Assembly (NCBI GenBank): GCA_030386295.1
Contig: JANQAO010000001.1
Location: 199,546 to 263,545, forward strand
Direction: 5' to 3'
Length of the DNA: 64,000 bases
Source: Candidatus Persebacteraceae bacterium Df01
GTDB taxonomy: Bacteria > Pseudomonadota > Gammaproteobacteria > Tethybacterales > Persebacteraceae
In this document: one piece after another, positions 35,352 to 44,701 of the stretch
How positions within the stretch are numbered: the stretch's first letter is position 1
How the letters are laid out: each line of letters begins with the position of its first letter
Translations under genes and position numbers: made by a program
Notes under the pieces: generated by a model
Seen by the model: only the letters and a program-made list of their open reading frames with translations
What the model was told of the DNA's origin: nothing
Databases searched by the model: none

Positions 35352-36385
35352 CGGCGTAGAGGGCGTTCAATCAGCCACGCGACAGCAAATACCGCCAGCG
35401 GTGGCAACAACAGCGCGATAATAGTAGACATATCTTTGCCGGCTACGCCGCCACGGACAAAGTACAACAAATTTAAATAAATGCAAAACAGCAACAACGC
35501 GATAAGAAAACCTATTCCTCTCCCCAGCTGTGGGTGTGAACGGGCAATAAACGGTGCGAGTAGTACTAAAAACAGTGCAGCCAGCGGTTGATGAATGCGC
35601 CAGATGATTTCTGCACGCTCTGTGGCATCACGCCAATTTAACGATTTGGTGGTGGCTCCACGAGGACTATCTGAGGCGATTTGTGTCGCCGGGAGATTAA
35701 TTAGCATGCGCTCGAAGCCAGTGGCTTCGGCAACGCCGGTGTCTGCTAGCCGTGGTAGCCGATAAAGCACACCATGTTCTAAGGCCAGTAGCTCAACGTC
35801 ATTAGCCGTATCGCGACGAGCTTTGGCGGCGATAATAATTTCATGAAAATTGCCGTCATTGCGGGCAATAAAAATGTTACCGGCATCTTCTCGGTCACCG
35901 TTAAAAAAATAAGTAAAAATATTGCCCGGCGTGGTGCCAAATTCACCAGCACGAATGTTTTCGGGATTAACATCGCTAACTAGCTGTGCTCGTAGCGCGT
36001 CGGCGGTGCGTACCGACCATGGTGACAAATACAGTGACGCGCCTGCAATCGCCAGTACAATGGGTAGAGCAAATAATATTTCCGGCAGAACAAAATGCCG
36101 TAACCCGATGCCGGAAGCAAACCACACATCCATTTCGCGTTCGTGAAAGGAGCGACCAATGGCAAGTAACACACCGGTAAAAACCGACACAGTAAGCAGT
36201 TGCGGTATATATTTGAGAATGGTAAGACTCAAAAAATGCCATAACGAAAATGTCGGCAATGCTTGTGCCACGGTGTCGGGTAGCAGCCGCGATAAAAAAA
36301 TCAGGCTGCTGATGATGAGTACAATGGGAAAAACAATGCTCATGTGACGCGCGCAGTCACGAATGTGGGCACCTTGGTAAATCAT
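35348..36385 (-). CDS. lptF: LPS export permease LptF
   Basis: A 345-residue partner of LptG with the same fold: helices at about residues 13-35, 50-75 and 95-118, a periplasmic domain, and three C-terminal helices. SFHEREMDVWFASGIGLRHF is the coupling motif. It starts the lptF-lptG operon and is divergent from pepA, the usual arrangement in Gammaproteobacteria. The ATG follows TATACT by 7 bp with no Shine-Dalgarno. Confidence 0.92.
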   Translation of the reverse strand: MIYQGAHIRDCARHMSIVFPIVLIISSLIFLSRLLPDTVAQALPTFSLWHFLSLTILKYIPQLLTVSVFTGVLLAIGRSFHEREMDVWFASGIGLRHFVLPEILFALPIVLAIAGASLYLSPWSVRTADALRAQLVSDVNPENIRAGEFGTTPGNIFTYFFNGDREDAGNIFIARNDGNFHEIIIAAKARRDTANDVELLALEHGVLYRLPRLADTGVAEATGFERMLINLPATQIASDSPRGATTKSLNWRDATERAEIIWRIHQPLAALFLVLLAPFIARSHPQLGRGIGFLIALLLFCIYLNLLYFVRGGVAGKDMSTIIALLLPPLAVFAVAWLIERPLRR

Positions 36386-36392
36386 AGCCGAG

Positions 36393-36398
36393 AGTATA
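36393..36398 (-). promoter_or_regulatory. -10-like TATACT, 7 bp before the lptF ATG
   Basis: TATACT on the minus strand is 7 bp from the lptF start codon. No convincing -35 and no Shine-Dalgarno. Part of the leaderless set. Confidence 0.35.
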
Positions 36399-36469
36399 AT
36401 GCCGCGATTGCCTGCGAGGCATTATTTATTAAAAAATCAACAATATAAAACAGTGTTCGGAGCGTTGCT

Positions 36470-37903
36470 ATGCCTAAATTTTCCATCACCAAAAAAAGCT
36501 TTTCAGAGGGAAAGTGTGACAGCTTGCTTGTTATTCTTGCCGCTAAAAAGGGAAAGCCAATGCTGTCATCAACGGCACAGGCGGTTGACGGTGTACTGAA
36601 CGGCTTGCTCAGTACACTGTGCAAGCGCGGTGATTTTTCTGCCGGTGCCGGCGATACGCTGACCTTGCACGCGCAAGACGGGATGCGCGTGACGCTTGTT
36701 GGCATTGGTGAAGGAACAATAGCGGAGCACACGCAGATCTTGGTAGCAACTGTTGGGGGGATGAAAAAAACGACCATTTTAGGTGTCGTGCCGCCAGAAG
36801 ATGCCGGAGCCGCTGATCTTGCAGCCGTTGTGGCAGCCGTTGGAGCGGGAGCCTATCAATATAAATTGGGGGCGAGCAAGCCGGCAACAACCTCGCTCAA
36901 AGAAGTGCGCTGGATGCCGGTGGTTAATTCCGCTATGTTGGTGCATGGTGGTGCCATTGCTGAAGGCGTTCGTTTAGCACGGCATTTGGCGGAGCAGCCT
37001 GGCAATGTGTGTACCCCGAGATTTTTAGCCAAAACGGCTACTCAGTTAGCTAAAGATACTACTCTGAAAGCCACGGTTATTGATGAAAAACAAATGCGTA
37101 AGCTCAAAATGTACGCTTTGTTGGGCGTGTCACAGGGCAGTCGAGAAGCGCCGCGGTTGATTACGCTGGAACACCGTGGTGGTCGTGGTGCGCCAGTTGT
37201 GTTGGTGGGTAAGGGCGTAACTTTTGACACCGGTGGCGTCTCACTCAAGCCGGCAGCGGCGATGGATGAAATGAAATTTGACATGTGCGGTGCTGCTTCG
37301 GTGTTTGGTGCGCTGCTTGCTTGTGCGCGCATGAAATTACCGTTAAACGTTGTTGGTGTCGTGCCGTCTTGCGAAAATATGCCCGGCGGTGCGGCGATTA
37401 AGCCGGGTGACGTTATCACCGCAATGAATGGCAAGACTATTGAAGTACTCAATACCGATGCCGAAGGACGTTTGATTCTTGCTGATGCATTGACGTATGC
37501 TGAGCGCTACAAGCCGGCGGTGGTGGTGGATGTAGCGACACTCACAGGCGCTTGTGTGATCGCGCTTGGACATCACGTTAGCGGTATGACGGCAAATGAT
37601 GATAAGTTGGCGACAGAGCTGGTGGCAGCCGGCGAAGAGTCTGGAGATCCATGTTGGCGGTTACCGTTGGGCGATAAATATTCGCACCAACTCAAGAGTG
37701 ACTATGCCGATTTAGCCAATATTGGTGGGCGTTCGGCGGGAACGATAACCGCGGCGGCTTTTCTTTCACAATTCACTAAATGTAAGCACTGGGCACATTT
37801 GGACATTGCCGGCACTGCTTGGACAACTCAAAAACGTGCTACCGGTCGTCCTGTGCCGTTGCTTACCCGGTTTCTCATGCGCCGCGCCGGTATTGTTAAG
37901 TAA
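36470..37903 (+). CDS. pepA: Cytosol (leucyl) aminopeptidase PepA
   Basis: PepA removes N-terminal amino acids with two metal ions. The 477-residue protein has [16 protein letters not shown] (metal-binding Lys and Asp), [13 protein letters not shown], and the diagnostic [14 protein letters not shown]. The start at [11 protein letters not shown] has GGAG about 10 bp upstream. It is followed by holC, the usual neighbour. Confidence 0.96.
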   Translation: MPKFSITKKSFSEGKCDSLLVILAAKKGKPMLSSTAQAVDGVLNGLLSTLCKRGDFSAGAGDTLTLHAQDGMRVTLVGIGEGTIAEHTQILVATVGGMKKTTILGVVPPEDAGAADLAAVVAAVGAGAYQYKLGASKPATTSLKEVRWMPVVNSAMLVHGGAIAEGVRLARHLAEQPGNVCTPRFLAKTATQLAKDTTLKATVIDEKQMRKLKMYALLGVSQGSREAPRLITLEHRGGRGAPVVLVGKGVTFDTGGVSLKPAAAMDEMKFDMCGAASVFGALLACARMKLPLNVVGVVPSCENMPGGAAIKPGDVITAMNGKTIEVLNTDAEGRLILADALTYAERYKPAVVVDVATLTGACVIALGHHVSGMTANDDKLATELVAAGEESGDPCWRLPLGDKYSHQLKSDYADLANIGGRSAGTITAAAFLSQFTKCKHWAHLDIAGTAWTTQKRATGRPVPLLTRFLMRRAGIVK

Positions 37904-37999
37904 TTTGATATATTTTTGTTTAGGAAATGGCCTATTTCGTTTTGGAGAGAGGCAGAAAAAAGTGCTATTGGTCAAGCTACAAAAATTGAATAAAAGACC

Positions 38000-38419
38000 A
38001 TGACCAACGTCATCATGTATATCGGCGTGTCTGATAAATTACGTTTTTTGTTAGGACTGCTCAGCAAAAAACTGTTGCCGCACAACATGCGTGTGCTCAT
38101 CGCTGCCGCTGATGAGGCGGAAGTGGCGAAAGTAGATAACTATCTGTGGACAGCGGTGCCTGGTGGTTTTGTGCCTCACGTACGGCTGGAAGATGATGCG
38201 GCAACGGAAACGCCGGTACTCATCACCGCCGGTACCTTGGCGGATGATTTTCACGCAGACACATTGGTGTCGTGGCAACATGAAACGCAGTCTTTTTTCC
38301 CTCGATTTGCTTGTCTGATTGATATTGTGCCGACTGAGGGGAAAGATTCGGGGCGGACACGTTATCGTTTTTATCAGTCGCATGGCTATCAAATTAACGT
38401 CCATAACTTGGATAAATAA
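38000..38419 (+). CDS. holC: DNA polymerase III subunit chi
   Basis: HolC (chi) links the clamp loader to single-stranded-DNA-binding protein. The 139-residue protein matches the family: KLLPHNMRVLIAAADEAEVAKVDNYLWT, then FVPHVR and a C-terminal RYRFYQSHGYQINVHNL. It follows pepA by 96 bp. Its identity is supported by the pepA-holC order as well as by these blocks. Confidence 0.88.
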   Translation: MTNVIMYIGVSDKLRFLLGLLSKKLLPHNMRVLIAAADEAEVAKVDNYLWTAVPGGFVPHVRLEDDAATETPVLITAGTLADDFHADTLVSWQHETQSFFPRFACLIDIVPTEGKDSGRTRYRFYQSHGYQINVHNLDK

Positions 38420-38486
38420 TTACGGTGATAGCGTTGCGGTTATAGTTTTTGTGGCGGGAATTTTACTGTTCGACAGCATCGCCGTG

Positions 38487-39518
38487 TTACGGGGCAAAAA
38501 AAGCAAGCAATAATTTTTTGATAGGTGCTGGCAAGGCGGCATCTGCGAGCGCGCCTTTTTGCATCCACTTGGCTGTTGGAGAGGAGGTAGGAGGTTTGTA
38601 GCATGCGTAACACAACACTTTTGCATGGAGATGATAATGCGTAAATGTATGCGTGAACGCCATTTCTTCGCGTGGTGTGAGCGTGTCGCCGAATTTTTTG
38701 CAGCAATAATCGCGTAAGTCCGCCGTTGCTTCTTTCTCGGGTAAAGACCATAAACCGCCCCAAATGCCAGCATGTGGACGCTTTTGTAACCACACTTTAT
38801 TGTGGTGGTAAATGAGTGCCATTGCTATGTGACGCACGGATTTAATGGGGCGAGGGGAGCGATGTGGTAGCCGTCGCTCAATCCCGCGCTGGCGTGCGAG
38901 GCATTGTTTGCTTAGTGGACAAGCCTCACAACGTGGAGAGACGCGTACGCAGACAGTCGCGCCTAAATCCATCAGCCCCTGCGTATAAGGTTTGATGTTG
39001 TGTGTGGGAAGCAATGAATCAGCCAGTTTCCATAGTGTGTGAATAGTGGCAGCTTTATTAGTTGGTTGCTCAATGGCAAAAACGCGGGTTAGTACTCGTT
39101 TGACGTTGCCGTCCAAAATTGCATGGTGCCCACCACCGGCAAAAATGGTAATAGCCGCCGCTGTGCTCTTTCCTACGCCGGGTAGAGTCTGCCAGCTGGC
39201 AGCGTTTTGTGGAAAGCCTTTACAGGCGATGATTTTTGCCGTTGCATGAAGGTGGCGGGCGCGAGCATAATAACCAAGTCCGCTCCACACTGCCATAACG
39301 CTTTCGGTGTGGGCGCGGGCCAAACGGTGGACATCGGGGAAGCGCCGCAAAAAACGCTGATAATAAGGTAACATAGTTGTCACTTGTGTTTGCTGCAGCA
39401 TAATTTCCGACAGCCAAATATGGTATGGATTATCACATTGCCACGGAAGGTTGTGCCGACCGTATCTTTTTTGCCAGCAAATGATGGCGGTGGCAAAAGC
39501 GGTGTTTTTTGTGTTCAT
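38487..39518 (-). CDS. mutY: A/G-specific adenine glycosylase MutY
   Basis: MutY removes adenine mispaired with 8-oxoguanine or guanine. The 343-residue protein shows the catalytic SEIMLQQTQV (Glu), the helix-hairpin-helix LPGVGKSTAAAI with DGNVKRVLTRV (catalytic Asp), the [4Fe-4S] Cys cluster CVRVSPRCEACPLSKQCLA, and a C-terminal NUDIX-like domain with MALIYHHNKVWLQKRP. It is convergent with holC and divergent from the oxidase gene. Confidence 0.95.
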   Translation of the reverse strand: MNTKNTAFATAIICWQKRYGRHNLPWQCDNPYHIWLSEIMLQQTQVTTMLPYYQRFLRRFPDVHRLARAHTESVMAVWSGLGYYARARHLHATAKIIACKGFPQNAASWQTLPGVGKSTAAAITIFAGGGHHAILDGNVKRVLTRVFAIEQPTNKAATIHTLWKLADSLLPTHNIKPYTQGLMDLGATVCVRVSPRCEACPLSKQCLARQRGIERRLPHRSPRPIKSVRHIAMALIYHHNKVWLQKRPHAGIWGGLWSLPEKEATADLRDYCCKKFGDTLTPREEMAFTHTFTHYHLHAKVLCYACYKPPTSSPTAKWMQKGALADAALPAPIKKLLLAFFAP

Positions 39519-39666
39519 TTGGAAAGTTTAATTCAAAAATATGCCGGATAATGACAGAGAGCAACAATGGGCATTGGGGAAGAATGGTTGCTTGTCATTA
39601 ACGTCAGTTAAAATAGTGTTTAATACAAGTTAATTCCATGAAAATTCATACACACAGGCGACAACC

Positions 39667-40512
39667 ATGAGCGATTCTTCTCATTATTTTGTTCCGGCTA
39701 ATTCCAAATGGCCAATCTACACTTCGCTTTCCATGTTTTTGGTAGTTAGTGGTTTTATCTGCATTTTTAATGAACTGTCCGGCGCCTACGCTGTTTTTGG
39801 TGCAGGATTTTTGGCGCTGACATACTGCATGGTGGGCTGGTGGCGTGATGTTACCGTAGAAAGCGAAGGCGGTAAGTATAAAGAATGGGAAGACATGTCT
39901 TTTCGTTGGAGCATGGGCTGGTTTATTTTTTCTGAAGTCATGTTTTTCGTTTCGTTTTTTGGCGCCTTGTTTTACGCTCGAGTATTAGCTGTGCCAGATT
40001 TGGGCGGGTTAGACAGCAAAGTTATCTGGCCACAGTTTGAGGCTATTTGGCCAACTGCTGGACCGTATTTTCCTGATAATTTTGAAACGATTCCGGCTTT
40101 TGACGTGCCGTTAGTGAACACGCTTATTTTGCTTACTTCCGGCGTTACGGTGACGTGGGCACACTGGGCGCTAAAACTCAACAAACGTCGCCAACTCAAT
40201 ATCGGGTTGGCGTTAACCGTATTGCTGGGAGTGATTTTTTTAGCCTTTCAGGTGCAAGAGTACGTACATGCCTACAACGACCTTAATCTGAGGTTGGACT
40301 CAGGTATTTACGGGTCCACTTTTTTCATGCTTACCGGATTTCACGGGTTGCATGTAACTATCGGCACCATCAGCCTCATCGTGATTTTGGGGCGTTGTAT
40401 GGCCGGACATTTTACGCCTGACAAGCATTTTGGTTTTGAAGCTGTCGCTTGGTATTGGCACTTTGTAGATGTTGTCTGGCTGTTTTTGTTTATAGTGGTG
40501 TACTGGCTGTAA
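39667..40512 (+). CDS. ctaE: Cytochrome c oxidase subunit III
   Basis: Subunit III of an aa3-type haem-copper oxidase. The 281-residue protein has about seven membrane helices and conserved blocks: FRWSMGWFIFSEVMFFVSFFGALFYAR, LTSGVTVTWAHWALK, FMLTGFHGLHVTIGTI and the C-terminal FGFEAVAWYWHFVDVVWLFLF. It is flanked by mutY and thrS on the other strand, with no cox1, cox2 or cox11, so it is separated from its usual operon. Confidence 0.93.
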   Translation: MSDSSHYFVPANSKWPIYTSLSMFLVVSGFICIFNELSGAYAVFGAGFLALTYCMVGWWRDVTVESEGGKYKEWEDMSFRWSMGWFIFSEVMFFVSFFGALFYARVLAVPDLGGLDSKVIWPQFEAIWPTAGPYFPDNFETIPAFDVPLVNTLILLTSGVTVTWAHWALKLNKRRQLNIGLALTVLLGVIFLAFQVQEYVHAYNDLNLRLDSGIYGSTFFMLTGFHGLHVTIGTISLIVILGRCMAGHFTPDKHFGFEAVAWYWHFVDVVWLFLFIVVYWL

Positions 40513-40559
40513 ACGATAAAGCTGTATTTCATAAAAACAGCAAGGGTTAGCGAGTTAAA

Positions 40560-42512
40560 TTAATCCGGCGGTTGGGCTTCTTCCCGCAATGAGGAAACTG
40601 CTGCATCCACGGACATGGCGATGTTGCGATTGTCCCCCAACCGTCGTACTGCCACACTGTTTTGTTCGGCTTCGCGCTTGCCAACTACCAATATTGCAGG
40701 TACTTTTGCTGCCGAATGCTCGCGCACTTTGTAATTTATTTTTTCGTTCCGTAAGTCTGTCTCGGCTCGCAATCCTGCCGCCTGTAATGTTGAGCACACT
40801 TGTCGCGCATGTTCGTCGGCGTCCGATACAATCGTTGCCACTATCACTTGTAGTGGTGATAACCACAGTGGGAGTCGCCCTGCGTGATGTTCAATAAGAA
40901 TGCCGATAAAGCGTTCAAAAGAACCGACAATAGCACGATGGCACATTACTGGCCGCAGCCGTTCAGCACTGGCTGCGGTGTATTCGGCATGCAGCCGTTC
41001 CGGCAATACAAAGTCCACCTGCCAAGTGCCACACTGCCATTCTCGACCAATGGCATCGCACAGTACAAATTCTAGCTTGGGACCATAAAACGCACCCTCG
41101 CCGGGATTGAGCGTCCATTGCACATTGGCTTTGTCGCAAGCTTCACGCAAGGCGGCTTCGGCGCGGTCCCATACGGTATCGTCGCCGGCTCGTTGCGGCG
41201 GTCGGTCGGCAAATTTGACAACGAATTTATCAAAACCCAAATCACGGTATATTTGTGACAGTAGTGCCATAAAAGACACCGTTTCATCGGCAATCTGTGC
41301 TTCGGTGCAAAAGATATGCGCATCATCTTGTACAAAATGGCGCATGCGCATTAAGCCGTGTAACGCGCCCGATGGCTCGGCACGGTGGCAGGAACCAAAC
41401 TCGGACATGCGCAGTGGCAAATCGCGGTAGCTTTTGGTTCCGCGCTTGTAAATTTCTACATGGCAGGGGCAGTTCATTGGCTTTAATGCAAAAATGCGCG
41501 CTTCTTGTGGGTTATCTACATAATTGCGTAGGCCTTCTTCGTTTTCAGCGATGTACATGTTTTCACGGAATTTATCCCAATGACCGGAAGCTTCCCATAA
41601 CTTGCGGTCTATCAGTTGCGGTGTTTTAACTTCAATATAACCGGCAGCACGCTGCCGGCGGCGAAGATAGGTTTCCAACGTGCGGTACAGCGTCCAGCCT
41701 TTATCGTGCCAAAAAGCTGTGCCTGCGGCTTCTTCTTGCAAATGAAACAACCCCATTTCACGTCCCAGCCGGCGGTGGTCGCGCCGTTCGGCTTCGGCGA
41801 GCATGTTGAGATAAGTGCGTAGTTCTTTGTCGGTTCGCCAAGCAGTGCCATAAATGCGTTGCAGCTGCGGGCGACGAGAATCGCCACGCCAGTAGCTTCC
41901 AGCGACGTGCGTAAGCTGAAATGCTGTGCCAGTGTTGCCGGTGTGGCGCATGTGTGGTCCGCGACACAAATCCAGAAAATCTCCTTGTCGGTAAAAAGAT
42001 ACTGTTTCGGTATCGGGAATGGCATCTACTAATTCAACCTTAAACGACTCGCCTAACTTCTCGTAATGGGCGCGAGCATCGGCGCGCGTTCGGACTTCGC
42101 GCCGTAAGGGAATTTTTTGCGCTATAAGTTCACGCATGCGGGACTCAATTACTTGTAAATCGTCGTGTGTGAATGGTGTCTCGCGATAAAAATCATAAAA
42201 AAAACCGTTGGTTATGACTGGTCCAATCGTTGGCTGTGCGTCAGGAAACAGTTGTCCCACCGCTTGTGCCAGCACATGCGCGCAATCATGGCGAATTAAC
42301 TCCAACGCCGCGCTATCGTCTCGGGTGATAAATTCCACTGTACAGTCTGTTTCTAGCGGCAAATAAATATCTTGTAAGACACCATCAACAGCGCAGGCGA
42401 CCGCCTTTTTGGCGAGTGATGGCGCAATGCTGGCGGCGACTTCATCGGCGGTGATGCCAGCAGCAAAATGGCGCGTGGCACCATCTGGTAGGGTAATGTA
42501 AATATCGGACAT
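40560..42512 (-). CDS. thrS: Threonyl-tRNA synthetase
   Basis: ThrRS charges tRNA-Thr and edits Ser. The 650-residue class II enzyme has a TGS domain (residues 1-62), an editing domain with HDCAHVLAQAV and the HxxxH/CxxxH zinc-like site, class II motifs (KPMNCPCHVEIYK, FGSCHRAEPSGALHGLMRMR) and a C-terminal anticodon domain. The ATG lies 7 bp after an extended -10 TGATAAAAT and has no Shine-Dalgarno. Confidence 0.96.
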   Translation of the reverse strand: MSDIYITLPDGATRHFAAGITADEVAASIAPSLAKKAVACAVDGVLQDIYLPLETDCTVEFITRDDSAALELIRHDCAHVLAQAVGQLFPDAQPTIGPVITNGFFYDFYRETPFTHDDLQVIESRMRELIAQKIPLRREVRTRADARAHYEKLGESFKVELVDAIPDTETVSFYRQGDFLDLCRGPHMRHTGNTGTAFQLTHVAGSYWRGDSRRPQLQRIYGTAWRTDKELRTYLNMLAEAERRDHRRLGREMGLFHLQEEAAGTAFWHDKGWTLYRTLETYLRRRQRAAGYIEVKTPQLIDRKLWEASGHWDKFRENMYIAENEEGLRNYVDNPQEARIFALKPMNCPCHVEIYKRGTKSYRDLPLRMSEFGSCHRAEPSGALHGLMRMRHFVQDDAHIFCTEAQIADETVSFMALLSQIYRDLGFDKFVVKFADRPPQRAGDDTVWDRAEAALREACDKANVQWTLNPGEGAFYGPKLEFVLCDAIGREWQCGTWQVDFVLPERLHAEYTAASAERLRPVMCHRAIVGSFERFIGILIEHHAGRLPLWLSPLQVIVATIVSDADEHARQVCSTLQAAGLRAETDLRNEKINYKVREHSAAKVPAILVVGKREAEQNSVAVRRLGDNRNIAMSVDAAVSSLREEAQPPD

Positions 42513-42519
42513 AACCGCT

Positions 42520-42528
42520 ATTTTATCA
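42520..42528 (-). promoter_or_regulatory. Extended -10 of thrS, 7 bp before the ATG
   Basis: On the minus strand TGATAAAAT (TGn plus TAAAAT) ends 7 bp before the thrS start codon. Extended -10 promoters need no strong -35, and none is seen. It predicts a leaderless thrS mRNA. Confidence 0.45.
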
Positions 42529-42571
42529 ACCTCGTTACGTTGTTCGTGGTTGATGTTTTGCCGTGAGTGAC

Positions 42572-42682
42572 TTATTGGTTGAGTGCACTGATTTTAGCGA
42601 TGCATCGTTCTATTTCTTTGATTTCTTCTCTTGTTGCGTTACGGGCGGCTTCTTTTTGTATCACTACGTTTTTTTCTTCCAT
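42572..42682 (-). CDS. Possible 36-residue helical ORF
   Basis: From ATG at 42682 to TAA: MEEKNVVIQKEAARNATREE, then IKEIERCIAKISALNQ, a charged amphipathic helix. The frame stays open well upstream (LIFIVDAKRVERSATRAYERINK) without another ATG, so this may be the tail of a decayed gene. No Shine-Dalgarno is seen. The opposite strand also has open frames here. Confidence 0.2.
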   Translation of the reverse strand: MEEKNVVIQKEAARNATREEIKEIERCIAKISALNQ

Positions 42683-42977
42683 TTTATTTATCCGCTCGTA
42701 TGCTCGAGTTGCCGACCGTTCAACACGTTTGGCGTCGACGATAAATATGAGTCGGCAATAGTAAAATGGGCAAAGGTGTAAACAAGATTGCGTCTTGCAA
42801 TTAACAAGGATTGCATTAGGTTAAAGAAATAAAAGAACAGATAAATAGGTAAAAATAAGCAGAATGAGCACTAAGAATAAAGCTCTGCTAAGCTGCCTAA
42901 ATTGATGGCAACGTTAGGGTATTCGCTTCCCGCACGTTTGCTGCCGTAACAGGAGAATGTCTTTTATTAACTTTGCT
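42683..42977. other. Intergenic region between thrS and leuA, little seen
   Basis: No supported gene, terminator or RNA. It lies downstream of leuA on the minus strand and contains several A-rich stretches. Confidence 0.45.
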
Positions 42978-44522
42978 TTATATTGTCTGCTGTTGCGGGT
43001 GTGTGCGTGAAGCGTTGCCTTCTAGTCGTCCTAAAGCGTTGAGGTAAGCCTTAACCGAAGCAATAACGATGTCGGTGTCGGCTCCGTGACCAGTAACCGC
43101 AGCTCCATTTTTTTGCAATCGTACCGACACATCACCTTGGGCGTCGCTGCCGGCGGTAATATTGCGGACTGCATATAATGCCAATGATGCGCCACTTTGT
43201 ATTTTTGATTCAACTGCACAAAAAGCCGCATCTACTTGTCCGTCGCCATTTGCTTCTGCCGTGTGCGCTTCGCCGTCAACGGAAAAAACCACTGTTGCTC
43301 GTGCTTGTCTGTCACTGCCGGTCGTGGATGAAAAAGATAATAGGCGGTAGCGATTGTCTTCATCCCTTTCGGTTCCGGCAGCAACGGCAAGTAAGTCATC
43401 ATCATAAATGTCGCGCTTTTTGTCTGCCAGCGATTTAAATCGCTCAAAGGCGTTGTTGAGCAATGTATCATTTTCAAAAGTTACACCGAGTTCAACTAAT
43501 CGTGTTTTGAAAGCGTTTCTCCCCGATAATTTACCCAAGCGTATTAGATTGGAAGACCAGCCCACACTTTCCGCCGACATGATTTCGTAAGTTTCTTTAT
43601 GTTTGAGTACGCCGTCTTGGTGGATGCCCGATTCGTGGGAGAAAGCATTTGCTCCAACAATGGCTTTGTTTGGTTGTACCGGAAAGCCGGTCACTGATGA
43701 AACCAATTTGCTGGCTGTCACTAGTTGACGGCTTTCTATGCGGCTGTCGCACGAAAACACGTCACGCCGCGTACGCACGGCCATAATAACCTCTTCCAAC
43801 GCTGTGTTGCCAGCGCGTTCACCGATGCCATTAATTGTGCCTTCTACTTGCCGCGCACCTGCTAGCACCGCGGCTAGTGAGTTTGCTGTAGCCATACCCA
43901 AATCGTTGTGGCAGTGTACCGAAAACACAGCTTTGTGCGCGTTGGGCACGCGCTCGCGCAATCGCTTAATAATTTCGCTAAATTGGTGTGGTACCGTGTA
44001 GCCGACAGTGTCGGGAATGTTAATCGTTGTCGCGCCGGTGGCAATGGCTGCTTCTACGATACGACACAAAAAATCTTCTTCCGAACGTCCAGCGTCTTCG
44101 GGGGAAAACTCTACATCGTCGGTATATTTGCGTGCCATTTTGATTGCCGCTACAGCGCGCGCTAAAACCTCATCGGGGGAAAGGTTAAGTTTCTTTTGCA
44201 TATGAATGGGCGAAGTGGCGATAAAGGTATGCAACCGCTTGCGGCGGGCGGGAGCAATTGCTTCACCGGCGGCGTGAATATCTTTTTCGTTGGCGCGTGC
44301 CAATCCACAGACGATACTGTCAGTAATATTTTCGGCGATTTGTTTAACTGCGGCAAAATCGCCGGCGCTAGATACTGGAAAGCCAGCTTCAATCACATCT
44401 ACTCGCAATCGCTCCAACTGTAGGGCGATTTTTAGTTTCTCTTCTGCGCTCATCGCGGCACCGGCGCTTTGCTCGCCATCGCGCAATGTCGTGTCAAAAA
44501 TAATTAAATTGTCATTGCTCAT
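42978..44522 (-). CDS. leuA: 2-isopropylmalate synthase
   Basis: LeuA condenses 2-oxoisovalerate and acetyl-CoA, the committed step to leucine. The 514-residue protein has the DRE-TIM catalytic blocks FDTTLRDGEQSAGAA, VFSVHCHNDLGMATANSL (metal His) and TINGIGERAGN, plus a C-terminal regulatory domain (about residues 390-500) that normally binds leucine. It is preceded by GGGAGGT and a leader peptide. leuB, leuC and leuD are not in the window. Confidence 0.96.
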   Translation of the reverse strand: MSNDNLIIFDTTLRDGEQSAGAAMSAEEKLKIALQLERLRVDVIEAGFPVSSAGDFAAVKQIAENITDSIVCGLARANEKDIHAAGEAIAPARRKRLHTFIATSPIHMQKKLNLSPDEVLARAVAAIKMARKYTDDVEFSPEDAGRSEEDFLCRIVEAAIATGATTINIPDTVGYTVPHQFSEIIKRLRERVPNAHKAVFSVHCHNDLGMATANSLAAVLAGARQVEGTINGIGERAGNTALEEVIMAVRTRRDVFSCDSRIESRQLVTASKLVSSVTGFPVQPNKAIVGANAFSHESGIHQDGVLKHKETYEIMSAESVGWSSNLIRLGKLSGRNAFKTRLVELGVTFENDTLLNNAFERFKSLADKKRDIYDDDLLAVAAGTERDEDNRYRLLSFSSTTGSDRQARATVVFSVDGEAHTAEANGDGQVDAAFCAVESKIQSGASLALYAVRNITAGSDAQGDVSVRLQKNGAAVTGHGADTDIVIASVKAYLNALGRLEGNASRTHPQQQTI

Positions 44523-44532
44523 CGTGAACCTC

Positions 44533-44548
44533 CCGCTGCAGTGAGCGG
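44533..44548 (-). promoter_or_regulatory. Small hairpin overlapping the leuA Shine-Dalgarno
   Basis: CCGCT and AGCGG (44533-44537 and 44544-44548) can pair, with loop CACTGC on the minus strand, directly before GGGAGGT. The structure could partly hide the ribosome site of leuA. It is short and may be chance. Confidence 0.25.
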
Positions 44549-44579
44549 AAAAATATCAAAAAAATAAAAAAGTGAGGGT

Positions 44580-44615
44580 GGAAAAAAGAGAAAGAATTAG
44601 CGCGCCGGTTGGCGC
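44580..44615 (-). terminator. Candidate leuA attenuator terminator
   Basis: On the minus strand GCGCC-AACC-GGCGC (44602-44615) overlaps the last codons of the leader peptide and is followed by a pyrimidine-rich run TTCTTTCTCTTTTTT. The 5-bp stem is short. Ribosome stalling at the upstream Leu run would be the switch. Confidence 0.45.
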
Positions 44616-44665
44616 AGCAGAAGCAGCGAAAGAGAAAATAAAAGCGACTGCCGATTAGTAAACAT
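44597..44665 (-). CDS. leuL: leuA leader peptide
   Basis: A 22-residue frame, MFTNRQSLLFSLSLLLLRQP plus AR, with seven leucines including four in a row (CTG CTT CTG CTG). It lies about 75 bp upstream of leuA, starts right after the promoter, and ends on a GC hairpin followed by a T-run. This is the classic design of a leucine-sensing attenuator. The ATG lies 7 bp from the -10, so the leader itself should be leaderless. Confidence 0.8.
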   Translation of the reverse strand: MFTNRQSLLFSLSLLLLRQPAR

Positions 44666-44672
44666 GTTTTCA

Positions 44673-44701
44673 ATGATAGCAAACATTGTTTTTATTGTCA
44701 A
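44673..44701 (-). promoter_or_regulatory. leuA operon promoter (near-consensus)
   Basis: On the minus strand TTGACA (44696-44701), exactly 17 bp, TATCAT (44673-44678). It is followed after 7 bp by the leader-peptide ATG. The best promoter match in the window. Confidence 0.8.

Noticed and set aside
42563-42781. A hydrophobic plus-strand frame of 72 codons between thrS and leuA.
   Set aside because: No Shine-Dalgarno or promoter; its composition looks like the antisense of a charged helical frame on the other strand.
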